DNA of 64,000 bases from an uncultured bacterium (lineage in GTDB: Bacteria; Acidobacteriota; Thermoanaerobaculia; Thermoanaerobaculales; Thermoanaerobaculaceae): NCBI GenBank assembly GCA_937924755.1, contig CALEVZ010000054.1:1-64000 (forward strand), given 5' to 3'. The position numbers and the translations under genes were made by a program. Position 1 is the stretch's first letter; each line of letters starts with the position of its first letter. The notes beneath the pieces are model-generated. The model was given only the letters and a program-made list of their open reading frames with translations, did not search any database and was not told the DNA's origin. This document shows positions 17,599 through 25,420 of the stretch, piece after piece.

Positions 17599-17847
17599 CT
17601 ACCTGAGGCCGAGAACGGCCCGCACCTCGTCAGGCTTGGGAATCCGCCCGAACAGCGCCACCTTGCCGTCGACGGCCACCCCGGGCGTCGCCATCAGGCC
17701 CAGCTCGACCATCCGGTCGATGGATTCGTTCTTGATCACCTGGCAGGAGAGGCCGGCTTCCGCCACCACCTTGCTCACCACCTCGAAGGTCGCCTTGCAG
17801 CGGGGACACCCGGGGCCCAGCACCTCGATCACCTTCACCTCGCTCAT
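17599..17847 (-). CDS. small thioredoxin-fold protein (MTH895/TM0996 type)
   Basis: This 82-residue cytoplasmic protein has the redox centre GPGCPRCKATFE near the N-terminus and a cis-Pro segment (ATPGVAVDGKVA), followed by FGRIPKPDEV. It belongs to the small redox-active-disulfide family seen beside DUF318 permeases, where it probably reduces the permease or its substrate. SD AGGAGG stands seven bases before the ATG. It lies 28 bases after the CcdA-like gene. Confidence 0.87.
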   Translation of the reverse strand: MSEVKVIEVLGPGCPRCKATFEVVSKVVAEAGLSCQVIKNESIDRMVELGLMATPGVAVDGKVALFGRIPKPDEVRAVLGLR

Positions 17848-17875
17848 GACCGCCTCCTTGTCGTCGACCCCACGC

Positions 17876-18583
17876 TCACTGCATCCCGAAGGCGCCGCGC
17901 AGCACCGGAACCAACACCCACACTCCGGCCACCACCAGCACGACGCCGAAAGCGCGGTGCAGTCGCTCGCCCCAGCGCCCCGCCCGGCCGCTGACGAACG
18001 CCGCCGCGAACCCGCTCACCGCGCCGGCCGCAAACAGCAGCACCACGTGACCCAACGAGTACGCGGCGAGCAACGTGGTGCCCCACAACACCTGCTTCTC
18101 GAACGCCACAAGAGAAAGCACCACCACCAGAATGGGGGTGGCGCACGGCGACGAAAGGGTGCCGGTCATGGCGCCGAGGGCGAAGGCCCCCGCCACCCCT
18201 GCACCCTTAAGCCGTGCGCCGCTCACGCTGGGCAAAGGCAGCCGGAGCAGGCCGGCGAGATGCGCTCCCATCACCAGCAACACCACCCCTAACGCCACCG
18301 TCCAGGCCGGGCCCACATCGCCGATCAGCCGCCCGGTCACCGCCGCCAGGGCCCCGAGCGCGGTGAAGCACACCGCCAGACCCAGCACGAAGGCGGTGGT
18401 CAGAACCACGGCGCGGCGGCGGCTGCTGCTGGCGCCGCCCACCGTGGCCACGATCAGTGGCACCGCAGCCAGCACGCACGGACTCGCCGACGAGATGACC
18501 CCGCCCACAAACACCAAACCCAACGTGACGAGCGGCGGCGCGGCGCTCACCCGCTCGGCCAGAGAGATCAAGAGCTCCTGCAC
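17876..18583 (-). CDS. CcdA/DsbD-like transmembrane thiol-reductant transporter
   Basis: This 235-residue, about six-helix inner-membrane protein has two Pro-Cys motifs in equivalent helices (SSASPCVLAAVP and LSSPCATPILVV), the redox pair of CcdA. It passes electrons from cytoplasmic thioredoxin to periplasmic thiol proteins. The GTG start overlaps the upstream thioredoxin stop by one base (TAGTG), so the two are coupled. The exported thioredoxin just upstream is the obvious partner. Such pairs serve cytochrome c maturation or reductive resistance pathways. Confidence 0.87.
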   Translation of the reverse strand: MQELLISLAERVSAAPPLVTLGLVFVGGVISSASPCVLAAVPLIVATVGGASSSRRRAVVLTTAFVLGLAVCFTALGALAAVTGRLIGDVGPAWTVALGVVLLVMGAHLAGLLRLPLPSVSGARLKGAGVAGAFALGAMTGTLSSPCATPILVVVLSLVAFEKQVLWGTTLLAAYSLGHVVLLFAAGAVSGFAAAFVSGRAGRWGERLHRAFGVVLVVAGVWVLVPVLRGAFGMQ

Positions 18584-18999
18584 TATTTAAGGCCCTTTTG
18601 AGCCAGCGCCGCCGCGAACTCCTCCAAAGGGTAAAAGCCCATGTGGCGCAACACTTCCTGGCCGCGAGGGTCAAACACCACCTGGGTGGGCATCACCATG
18701 ATCCTGTGCGCCCGTGCCACCGCAGGGTACTTCTGAATCCAGAAGTTACGGATCACCACCTTGTCCCCGAGCTTGGCCTGCAGGGCCTGCAAGGTCGGCT
18801 GCATCGCCTTGCACGGGATGCAGTGCTCGCCGCCGAACTCGATGATAGTCCACTTGCCGTCGGTCAGCAGCTGCGCCAGCTCCTCCGGGGTCGCCGCGGG
18901 GATGGCTTCGACCTCCCTCGCCCCCACCTCCTGCCGGCCGACCAGCATCAACCCCAGCATGAGAACCAGCACCACCCCCGCCGTCTTCATCCCTGCCAT
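18583..18999 (-). CDS. exported thioredoxin-fold protein
   Basis: This 138-residue protein has an N-terminal signal or anchor (VVLVLMLGLMLVG, then RQEVGA) and a thioredoxin domain with active site GGEHCIPCKAMQP and cis-Pro in IMVMPTQVVFD. It is expected to face the periplasm and to be recycled by the CcdA-like protein encoded immediately downstream. The ATG at 18999 has GGGGG five bases upstream, and an alternative ATG lies three codons later. It is the first gene behind a strong promoter. Confidence 0.88.
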   Translation of the reverse strand: MAGMKTAGVVLVLMLGLMLVGRQEVGAREVEAIPAATPEELAQLLTDGKWTIIEFGGEHCIPCKAMQPTLQALQAKLGDKVVIRNFWIQKYPAVARAHRIMVMPTQVVFDPRGQEVLRHMGFYPLEEFAAALAQKGLK

Positions 19000-19058
19000 C
19001 GTCGCCCCCGTGATCCCGGCCGCCGCCAGCCCGGCGGCGACCGTTCGTGATCTCGCGA

Positions 19059-19087
19059 AATATAGGATAACCTTTCTTCTCTGTCAA
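19059..19087 (-). promoter_or_regulatory. sigma-70 promoter of the thioredoxin-CcdA-permease operon
   Basis: On the minus strand, consensus -35 TTGACA (19087-19082), 17-bp spacer and -10 TATATT (19064-19059, five of six). The start would be near 19052, leaving about 53 bases of leader before the ATG at 18999. Confidence 0.75.
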
Positions 19088-19099
19088 ACTACGGTGGGC

Positions 19100-19606
19100 T
19101 CACGGTCCCGCCGGCTGCGCGTGCGGCTGGGACAACGCTTGCAGCAGGCAGGCGCGCGCCCGCTGGCCGGCCGCCAGCGCCCGCGACGGGGAAAACACCG
19201 CCTGATCGAAGCCCGCCGCCGCCGCCTCACAGCAGGCGCAGGAGGGAAACCCGTGCCCTTGAAAGACCGGCGCCCCCCGCCCGAAGTCGGCCAAATGACG
19301 GGTTGCAACCTCGACCTCGCTGCCCCCCGGGCTCTCCGCCACAGTCACCACCAGCACCGCACTTTCCGGCTGCGGGGTGCGCCACTCGTCCAGCAGCACC
19401 AGCACCGCCCTCCTCCCGGCGCCCTCCATATCGGCCTTTGCCAGCTGAAAGTCGCACGACTCGGCGGCGGTGAGCACCGCCACCAGCGCCTCGCCCAACG
19501 GAGCCGGCAGCACGACGGCGTCGCCTGCCGCCCGCGGCGCGGACACGACGCACCCAGCCACCAGCAGCACCCCGACCAGCGCCCAAGCGTTTTGCAGCCG
19601 CAGCAC
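19100..19606 (-). CDS. predicted lipoprotein with a C-terminal CxCC motif, function unknown
   Basis: The 168-residue product starts at a GTG with SD GGAGG eight bases upstream. The leader ends in the lipobox LLVAGC, so the mature Cys20 should be lipidated. The body has two alternating beta/alpha stretches (ALVAVLTAAESCDFQLAKAD and RRAVLVLLDEW). Near the C-terminus is GHGFPSCACCEAAAAGFDQ, whose C-x-C-C cluster could bind metal or arsenic, or cycle as a disulfide. I do not recognise the family. It sits 11 bases after the CoA-binding gene and upstream of the thioredoxin-CcdA operon, so a thiol-linked periplasmic role is plausible but unproven. Confidence 0.6.
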   Translation of the reverse strand: MLRLQNAWALVGVLLVAGCVVSAPRAAGDAVVLPAPLGEALVAVLTAAESCDFQLAKADMEGAGRRAVLVLLDEWRTPQPESAVLVVTVAESPGGSEVEVATRHLADFGRGAPVFQGHGFPSCACCEAAAAGFDQAVFSPSRALAAGQRARACLLQALSQPHAQPAGP

Positions 19607-19617
19607 GGCCGCCCTCC

Positions 19618-20034
19618 TCACCGCTGCGCCGCCAGCAGGCGGGTGACGTACACCGGACACACCCCCGCCAGCACCTCCGTGCCGCGGGCCGCAAGGGCGG
19701 CGGCGGTCGACTCCTCGAAGCACCCCGGCGGCAGCCACACCACCGCACCACGGCCGGCGCACCCCGGCGCCACCTTGGCGGTCACCGCCGGAGCGAGGGC
19801 CAGCACGATCACCTCGGGGGCGCCCGGCAGGGCATCGAGATCCGGATAACACGGCACCCCCGCCAGGTCGGTCACCTTGGGGTTGACCGGCCACACCGTG
19901 TGGCCGGCGGCGCGCAGCACCTCGAACACCTCGTGGCCGTACTTTTCCGGCTCGCGCGACGCCCCCAGCACCGCCACCCGTCGCGGCACCGCCAGCGTCG
20001 TTTTCGCCTGCCCGAGTATTTCCGCCCCACTCAT
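19618..20034 (-). CDS. CoA-binding-domain protein (YccU-like)
   Basis: This 138-residue cytoplasmic protein has a Rossmann fold of the CoA_binding_2 type. VAVLGASREPEKYGHEVFE is the nucleotide-binding turn, followed by VWPVNPKVTDLAGVPCYPDL, VIVLALAP and VVWLPPGCFEE. The length equals that of stand-alone family members, whose function is poorly known (CoA or NAD binding). SD GAGGAG precedes the ATG. It is divergent from arsC and shares a 159-bp intergenic region with it. That region contains overlapping weak -10-like boxes in both directions (TATACT and TATAGA near 20150). Confidence 0.85.
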   Translation of the reverse strand: MSGAEILGQAKTTLAVPRRVAVLGASREPEKYGHEVFEVLRAAGHTVWPVNPKVTDLAGVPCYPDLDALPGAPEVIVLALAPAVTAKVAPGCAGRGAVVWLPPGCFEESTAAALAARGTEVLAGVCPVYVTRLLAAQR

Positions 20035-20193
20035 GGCAATCTCCTCGGAAGCCACCTCGGCGCGGCGCATGCGCGTGGTCACTCGCCGGCGGGATGTGCA
20101 CCTGCGCCCGTCAAGGGCCGGCAAACACCTCGTCGCCCCGGGAGAAATTCTATACTCGCCACGCGCTGCGGCGCAAGCAAAGGGGGGAGCGTG

Positions 20194-20622
20194 ATGCGCA
20201 AGCGAGTCCTGATCCTGTGCACCGGCAACTCGTGCCGGTCGCAGATGGCCGAAGGGTGGGTCAACTACCTCTTGCACGACTCCTGGGAAGCGCACTCGGC
20301 GGGGACGCGGCCGGCGGCGGCGGTGCATCCCCTCGCCGTCCGGGTCATGGCGGAGGTCGGCGTGGATATCTCCAACGGTGTCCCCAAGGTGGTGGAAGGC
20401 TTCCTGGGAGAGGAGTGGGACCTGGTGGTCACCGTGTGCGACGCGGCCAAGGAGTCGTGCCCGATCTTCCCCCGGCCGGTGGAAGCGGTGCACATTTCGT
20501 TCCCGGACCCGGCCGCTGCTGAGGGCGGCGAGGAGCAGCGTCTCGCCGTTTTCCGCGCCGTGCGGGACGATATCCGCGCGCGGCTGGTGCCCTTCCTCGC
20601 CGGGCGCTCCAGCGGCGCGTGA
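20194..20622 (+). CDS. arsC: ArsC arsenate reductase, low-MW phosphatase (thioredoxin) type
   Basis: This 142-residue cytoplasmic enzyme reduces arsenate to arsenite. The P-loop LCTGNSCRSQMAEG contains the catalytic CX5R. The second redox Cys is in VVTVCDAAKESCP, and a FPDPAA segment supplies the general acid Asp. The Cys pair marks the thioredoxin-coupled subfamily rather than a plain phosphatase. A G-rich SD (AGGGGGGAGC) precedes the ATG. Thioredoxin-fold proteins and a DUF318 permease are encoded nearby, and no arsR was found in the window. Confidence 0.9.
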   Translation: MRKRVLILCTGNSCRSQMAEGWVNYLLHDSWEAHSAGTRPAAAVHPLAVRVMAEVGVDISNGVPKVVEGFLGEEWDLVVTVCDAAKESCPIFPRPVEAVHISFPDPAAAEGGEEQRLAVFRAVRDDIRARLVPFLAGRSSGA

Positions 20623-20626
20623 CCGG

Positions 20627-20641
20627 CCGGCGGAACGCCGG
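20627..20641. repeat. short hairpin between convergent arsC and CDF genes
   Basis: CCGGCG-GAA-CGCCGG forms a six-pair stem with a three-base loop in the 46-bp gap. It has no T run on either side. It could still act as a bidirectional transcription block. Confidence 0.3.
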
Positions 20642-20668
20642 GGCGGGGCGGCGCGCCACACGGCGGAC

Positions 20669-21568
20669 CTATACGCGCAGCCGCAGCGGTATCGGCACCG
20701 CCGTTTCCACCTGAACGGTCGTGTGGCGGATGCCGAAGCGCTCGGCGAGCAGCGCCCGCACCCGCGCCAGCACCGCGCTCTGCTCTCCCTCCCGCGCCTC
20801 CACGTGGGCGGAGAGGGCGACGAACCTCGTGGAAATCGACCACACGTGCACGTCGTGCACGCCGCGCACCCCTTCGACAGCGAGTATCGCCTCTCGCACC
20901 TCGTCGACATCCAGGCCGCCGGGGGCGGACTCCATAAGCACCGACACCGCCTCTTTAAGCAAACCCCACGCCGAGTACAACACCAGGACGGCGATCGCCA
21001 AAGACGCGGCGGGATCGGCCCAGCGCCATCCCAGCGCGGCGATCAGCACCCCCGCCACGATGGCCTGCAGGCTTCCAAGGGTGTCGGTGACCACGTGCAG
21101 CCAGGCGCCACGCAGGTTCAAGTTGGCGTTGCGACTACCCCTCAGCACCGCCAGCATGGCCAGGTTGACCACCAACCCCAGCACCGCCACGGGAATCATC
21201 ACCGCCGGACGGACCTCCAGCGGGGCGGCGAGGCGGCGCACCGCCTCCACCACGATGAACACGGCGATGGCCACCAGGGCGGCGCCGTTGGCGAGGGCGG
21301 CGAGGATTTCCGCCCGGTAGTAGCCGTAGGTGCGCCGCGGCGACGGCGGGCGGCGGGCGATCCAGGCGGCGAACAGCGCCAGTCCCAGCGCCGCCGCGTC
21401 GGCCAACATGTGCGCCGCGTCGGCCAGCAGCGCCAGGGAGTTGGCCCACAGCCCCCCGACCACCTCGGCGACCATGAACGAGACGGCCAGGGCCAGCGCC
21501 ACCTGCAGGCGCCGCACCGCTACCCCCGGAGCGACCGGTCCCGTGTGTGTTTCAAGCCCTGCGCTCAT
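20669..21568 (-). CDS. cation diffusion facilitator (CzcD/ZitB type)
   Basis: This 299-residue, six-helix inner-membrane exporter has the paired metal site: His/Asp in LADAAHMLADAAAL (TM2) and His/Asp in HVVTDTLGS (TM5), a pattern seen in Zn/Cd transporters. The C-terminal cytoplasmic ferredoxin-like domain contains VHDVHVWSIS and HTTVQVE. It is convergent with arsC and 88 bases downstream of the TauE gene. It fits a metal and arsenic tolerance block. Zn or Cd is inferred from the HD-HD ligands. Confidence 0.92.
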   Translation of the reverse strand: MSAGLETHTGPVAPGVAVRRLQVALALAVSFMVAEVVGGLWANSLALLADAAHMLADAAALGLALFAAWIARRPPSPRRTYGYYRAEILAALANGAALVAIAVFIVVEAVRRLAAPLEVRPAVMIPVAVLGLVVNLAMLAVLRGSRNANLNLRGAWLHVVTDTLGSLQAIVAGVLIAALGWRWADPAASLAIAVLVLYSAWGLLKEAVSVLMESAPGGLDVDEVREAILAVEGVRGVHDVHVWSISTRFVALSAHVEAREGEQSAVLARVRALLAERFGIRHTTVQVETAVPIPLRLRV

Positions 21569-21656
21569 CGCCCGGGAGTTTCTATCACCTTCGGCGGCCC
21601 TGGCAAGGGCGAGAAGACGCTCCCGGGACGGCCGGCGACGACCGAGTTCGTCCCAG

Positions 21657-22544
21657 TCACTGAGCGAAGATGGCCGACACGTAGCGCAGGCCGAGGATCA
21701 CCAGAACGATCGCCAGCATCCATTTGATGGCCCCTTCCGGCACCCGCTTCTGCAGGCGGGCGCCGCAGTAGGTGCCGGCCATCCCCCCGAGGCCGAACAG
21801 CACCCCCAGCGGCCAATCCGGCGCCACCGCCTGGGTCGGGTAAAGGGGGGCAATGACCTGGAAAAACGCCACCCCGGCCAGCGAGGTCACGAAGGTGCCC
21901 AGCAGCGACGCCCCGGCCACCGTGTGCACCGGCAGACCGAAGAAGGTGACCACGAACGGCGCGATGATGGCTCCTCCGCCGATCCCGTAGGCGCCGCCGA
22001 TGAGACCCACCGCGAGGGCCAGGCAAAAAAGCGGCAGGGTGCGAAAGGTGTGCTCGCCGCCGCGAAACTCGTAGGCCACCTCCCGGAGGGAGCGCCGCAG
22101 GATGCGCACCGGGCCCACTGCCGCTGCCCCCTTCCCCCCCGCGGCGGGGGGGCGGAGGAGTTCGCGCATCATCCGCGCCCCGATATACAACAGCACCGCG
22201 CCGGCAAACACCTTGAAATGCCTGGGGTCGGGCAGCAGACGCACGCGCATGATGGCGCCGATCAGCACCCCGGGCAGCGTGCCCGCCACCACCGTCCAGG
22301 CGAGCGGCCACACCATCCGCTTCTCGCGCACAAAGCGCAGTACCCCTGAAGGGATGGCAACGACGTTGTAGAGGTGATTGGTCGCCGACACCGCCGGAGA
22401 GGTGAAGCCCAGCACCGACATCTGAAAGGGTAGCAGCAGGAAGGCGCCGGAAAGGCCGCCGGTGGCGGTCACCAAGGAGATGGCAAACGCCACCAGCGGC
22501 GGGAGGAGCGGAAACACCGTCACGCCGGAGACAGCGAAGTGCAC
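21657..22544 (-). CDS. TauE/SafE-type anion permease
   Basis: This 295-residue inner-membrane protein has eight or so helices in two repeats. The first repeat has ATGGLSGAFLLLP and SPAVSATNHLYN. The second has GAYGIGGGAIIAPF and AGASLLGTFVTS. The family exports sulfite, sulfoacetate or related organosulfur anions. The GTG at 22544 has AGGA eight bases upstream and gives a normal length. Upstream in-frame sequence lacks a better start. It is divergent from the phosphatase-TPR gene. A link with a sulfur oxyanion used by the molybdoenzyme is conceivable but is only proximity. Confidence 0.85.
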   Translation of the reverse strand: MHFAVSGVTVFPLLPPLVAFAISLVTATGGLSGAFLLLPFQMSVLGFTSPAVSATNHLYNVVAIPSGVLRFVREKRMVWPLAWTVVAGTLPGVLIGAIMRVRLLPDPRHFKVFAGAVLLYIGARMMRELLRPPAAGGKGAAAVGPVRILRRSLREVAYEFRGGEHTFRTLPLFCLALAVGLIGGAYGIGGGAIIAPFVVTFFGLPVHTVAGASLLGTFVTSLAGVAFFQVIAPLYPTQAVAPDWPLGVLFGLGGMAGTYCGARLQKRVPEGAIKWMLAIVLVILGLRYVSAIFAQ

Positions 22545-22653
22545 AATGCATCCTAGCCCGCCACCTCCGCCAACGGCAAACAACCGGCAAATCAGGGAAG
22601 GATACGACCCACTTCCCTCGTGGTCTTGCCGCCCCCATGTTCGGACGCGCCAG

Positions 22654-22659
22654 TAGAAT
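22654..22659 (+). promoter_or_regulatory. possible -10 box seven bases before the phosphatase-TPR start codon
   Basis: TAGAAT at 22654-22659 is followed by the ATG at 22666, and there is no SD before that ATG. This would give a leaderless mRNA, as at the cyclase gene. No good -35 lies at 16-18 bp, so the call is weak. Confidence 0.3.
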
Positions 22660-22665
22660 GTTCCC

Positions 22666-25137
22666 ATGAGCGCTTCCTCCCGCCGCCGCCTGCTGCTCAT
22701 GGTCATCCTCGGGCTCGGTGTGCTTGCCGGTGCGCTGTCCATTGTCCCTCCCCGCGCGGACCGCGCCGTGGTGACGGTCAGCCGCCTCGGCAGCACCGTT
22801 CGCCTGCTCCCCGATCGCCTCGCCTTCTCGCCATTGCCGCTGGCACGGCGGGTCCTACTGGAGCGACAAGAGGCCGCCGCCCTGGTCACCACCCGGGTGG
22901 AGGTGCCCCTGCCCGAGGGGGCCAGCGTGACGGTTCGCTACCGGCTCGCCATCGCAGCAGCCGGGGTCTTGCCCATCCCCGCCGAGCTGGTGCGCCGGCG
23001 CGGCTGGGAAGAGGCGTGGGCGTCCTGGCTCCAACAACACGCCCCCCTCGACTCGACGGAGGTTCGCCTGCTGCTGCGCGGCAGCCCACTCTGGCGAGAC
23101 ATGTTCCCCGATGCCCCGCCCCCGGCGGCATTCGACCTGCCGGCGCGTCTGAACCCGCTGCTGCCGGGCCTGCGCGTGGTCGAAGCCGAACTGACCGTGG
23201 CCAACGCCGAGGACATCATCCGGGCGACGGGGCGACGCGAGCTGACCGCCCTCGCCAGGCCTCGGGGCCGGCTGGTGGTCCTGGGTCTCGATGCCCTGGA
23301 CTGGACCCTGGTTGACGAACTCATCGCCCGCGGGGTGATGCCCCACACCGCCGCATTGATGCGCCGGGGCGTGCACGCCGTGCTGGAGGTCCCCCGACCT
23401 CTCATCTCACCGGTGGTGTGGACCACCATTGGCACCGGGGTGCCGCCGGACGTCCACGGGGTGCTGGACTTCCTGGAGCCCGACCCGGCGGGGGGCCCCC
23501 CCCGCCCGGTCACCGCTGCATCCCGTAAGGCCACCGCCCTGTGGGAGATGATCGCCGCCGCCGGGCGTTCCACGGCGGTGATCGGCTGGTGGGCCACCTT
23601 CCCCGCCCAGGCGCCGCCCGGGGGCACGGTGTATTCCGACCGCCTCACCGAGCAGCTGCTGGGGCTGTCCGCCGAGGTCCCGGGCATGGCGGACCCCCCC
23701 CAGGCGGCGGAGCGCGCCCGGGAGTTGCTCCTCCGCGCCTCCGATGTGACTCCAGCCATGCTGGCACCGTTTCTCCCCGTCTCCGCCGAGGAGCTGGCAG
23801 CGGCGCTGGCCCACGCCGACGCCTGGGACGACCCCGTGGGCGGGCTAGCCAAGCTGGTGGCGGCGAGCCTCACCGTAGAGCGCCTCACCGCCCTGGAGCT
23901 GGCGCGCGGCACCGAGGTGATCTTCGCGTACCTGGAGGGCACAGACACCGTGGGGCACCTGTACGGGCCCTACCGGCCCCCGGTGCTGCCGGGCTTCGAC
24001 GGCCCCCTGGCCCGCCGCTTCGGCCCGGTCATCGACCGGTACTACGCCTGGGCCGACCGCTGGGTGGGCTCGGTGGTCGCCGCCCTCGGCGCGGAAGACA
24101 CCGTCGTGCTGGTATCGGACCACGGTTTTACGTGGGGCGACGATCGCCCCCGGGTGCCCTCCGGGGCCCACACCGCCACCGCGGAAATGTGGCACCGCCC
24201 CCAGGGCGCCTTCGTGGCGGCCGGGCCGCTTATCCCCCCCTCGCGCCAGCGCCACACCCTGGGGCTGCTCGACGTGGGGCCGATCCTGCTCGCCCTCGCG
24301 GGCCTGCCGCGCGCCGCGGAAATGCCGGGTCAGGTGCCGCCCTGGCTGCTCGCCGAGGGGGCTCGCCCACCCGGGCTGGTTCGTTACGCCACCCTGGTTC
24401 CGCGCACCCCACCAGCGCCAGTGGAGCTCCCACCCCAGGCGCGCCAGGAAGAGCTAGCCAAACTGCGGGCCCTGGGGTACCTGGCCGGCCCGTCCGCCGA
24501 CGACCACAGGGGGGGATGGAATTCTTCCTCCCCCTTGCCCCCCCCTGCCACCCCGAGCGTGGACCGGGCCGAGGCCCGGCGACTGAACAACTTGGCCATC
24601 AGCCAGGCGTCGGCAGGGGACGCGGCCAGGGCGGAGCAGACCTTCCGCCAGGCGATCGCCGCCGACCCCAGCTATGCTTCGCCCCATTACTCCCTGTCGA
24701 TCCTGTTGCGCAAGCAGGGCCGGCTCGAGGAGGCGGACGCCGCCTTCTGGATGGCGGTGCGGCTGGGGGTGCGAGACCGCGAAATGGCTGTCGTGCGCCT
24801 GGCCCTCGACTACCAGCAGCGGGGTATGCTGGACAAAGCCGAGGAGGCCTTCGCCGAGGGACGTCGCACTTTGCCCGACAGTGCCTTGGTGTGGCTCAAC
24901 TCCGGCGTTTTCCTGGGCGAGCAGGGGCGCTACGAGGAGGCCGCCCGCTGCCTGGAGCGCGCCGCCCAGCTCGACCCCGGCAAGCCCACCGCCTACAAGA
25001 ACCTGGCCGTGGCGCTGCTCAACCTGGGGAACCGTGAGGGAGCGCGCGTCGCCCTCACCCGCGCCAGCCAGCTCGACCCCGCCGACCAGACTGTACGGGA
25101 GCAGCTGGCCCAGTTGGGCGGCCCATTGCCTCGCTAG
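22666..25137 (+). CDS. membrane-anchored alkaline-phosphatase-superfamily phosphodiesterase with C-terminal TPRs (copy 1)
   Basis: This 823-residue protein has an N-terminal anchor (LLLMVILGLGVLAGALSIV). A ~170-residue beta-rich domain follows, possibly SPFH/band-7-like (VVTVSRLGSTVRLLP). Next comes a type I phosphodiesterase/AP core: VVLGLDALDW, nucleophile Thr in PVVWTTIGTG, EGTDTVGHLYG, VLVSDHGFTWG and SGAHTATAEMWH. From residue ~635, five or so TPRs. All metal and nucleophile positions appear present, so catalysis on a phosphodiester or phospho-glycan outside the membrane is likely. The substrate is unknown. It is a close paralogue of the convergent gene at 25421-27883, with the same domain order throughout. 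Confidence 0.82.
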   Translation: MSASSRRRLLLMVILGLGVLAGALSIVPPRADRAVVTVSRLGSTVRLLPDRLAFSPLPLARRVLLERQEAAALVTTRVEVPLPEGASVTVRYRLAIAAAGVLPIPAELVRRRGWEEAWASWLQQHAPLDSTEVRLLLRGSPLWRDMFPDAPPPAAFDLPARLNPLLPGLRVVEAELTVANAEDIIRATGRRELTALARPRGRLVVLGLDALDWTLVDELIARGVMPHTAALMRRGVHAVLEVPRPLISPVVWTTIGTGVPPDVHGVLDFLEPDPAGGPPRPVTAASRKATALWEMIAAAGRSTAVIGWWATFPAQAPPGGTVYSDRLTEQLLGLSAEVPGMADPPQAAERARELLLRASDVTPAMLAPFLPVSAEELAAALAHADAWDDPVGGLAKLVAASLTVERLTALELARGTEVIFAYLEGTDTVGHLYGPYRPPVLPGFDGPLARRFGPVIDRYYAWADRWVGSVVAALGAEDTVVLVSDHGFTWGDDRPRVPSGAHTATAEMWHRPQGAFVAAGPLIPPSRQRHTLGLLDVGPILLALAGLPRAAEMPGQVPPWLLAEGARPPGLVRYATLVPRTPPAPVELPPQARQEELAKLRALGYLAGPSADDHRGGWNSSSPLPPPATPSVDRAEARRLNNLAISQASAGDAARAEQTFRQAIAADPSYASPHYSLSILLRKQGRLEEADAAFWMAVRLGVRDREMAVVRLALDYQQRGMLDKAEEAFAEGRRTLPDSALVWLNSGVFLGEQGRYEEAARCLERAAQLDPGKPTAYKNLAVALLNLGNREGARVALTRASQLDPADQTVREQLAQLGGPLPR

Positions 25138-25150
25138 AGCCTCGCGGGGA

Positions 25151-25271
25151 GCGGGCCTGACGTGGCCCGCCGCCGCCGGCACGAAAAACAGTCCCAGGCA
25201 CACCTCCGCCCGGCGCCAATACCCGTCACCGCGCCCGTTTCCGCGCCTGGGTGCGCGGGCCTCTGGCCCGC
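25151..25271. repeat. two copies of a GCGGGCC...GGCCCGC hairpin
   Basis: Between the two convergent paralogues, GCGGGCC pairs with GGCCCGC twice: 25151-25170 (loop TGACGT) and 25255-25271 (loop TCT). Neither has a T run. The repeated arms and their place between convergent genes suggest bidirectional termination or mRNA 3'-end protection. Confidence 0.45.
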
Positions 25272-25306
25272 ACCGGCCGATGATGCGACGCACGGCAGCC
25301 AGCGCG

Positions 25307-25372
25307 GTGACCGTACCCGTGTCGCTGTCGGTGTCCGTGACCGCGACGGTGCCCGTGTCTATGACCGTGTCT
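25307..25372. repeat. degenerate hexamer tandem repeat (about 11 units)
   Basis: Eleven successive six-base units follow GTGWCC/GTGTCN (GTGACC GTACCC GTGTCG, and so on). Read on the minus strand they give a His-Gly-His-Arg-like string, but no gene signals are seen. It lies in the 283-bp gap between the convergent paralogues and could vary in length between strains. Confidence 0.5.
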
Positions 25373-25420
25373 GCGCTTCCGGGCCGACTCCGGAACGCGC
25401 CTCAGCACCGGCGCCGATCG

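Noticed and set aside
16253-18292. 679-codon plus-strand frame opposite the permease and CcdA genes
   Set aside because: It is His/Gln/Arg-rich antisense sequence without start signals. The minus strand has membrane segments and CxxC motifs.
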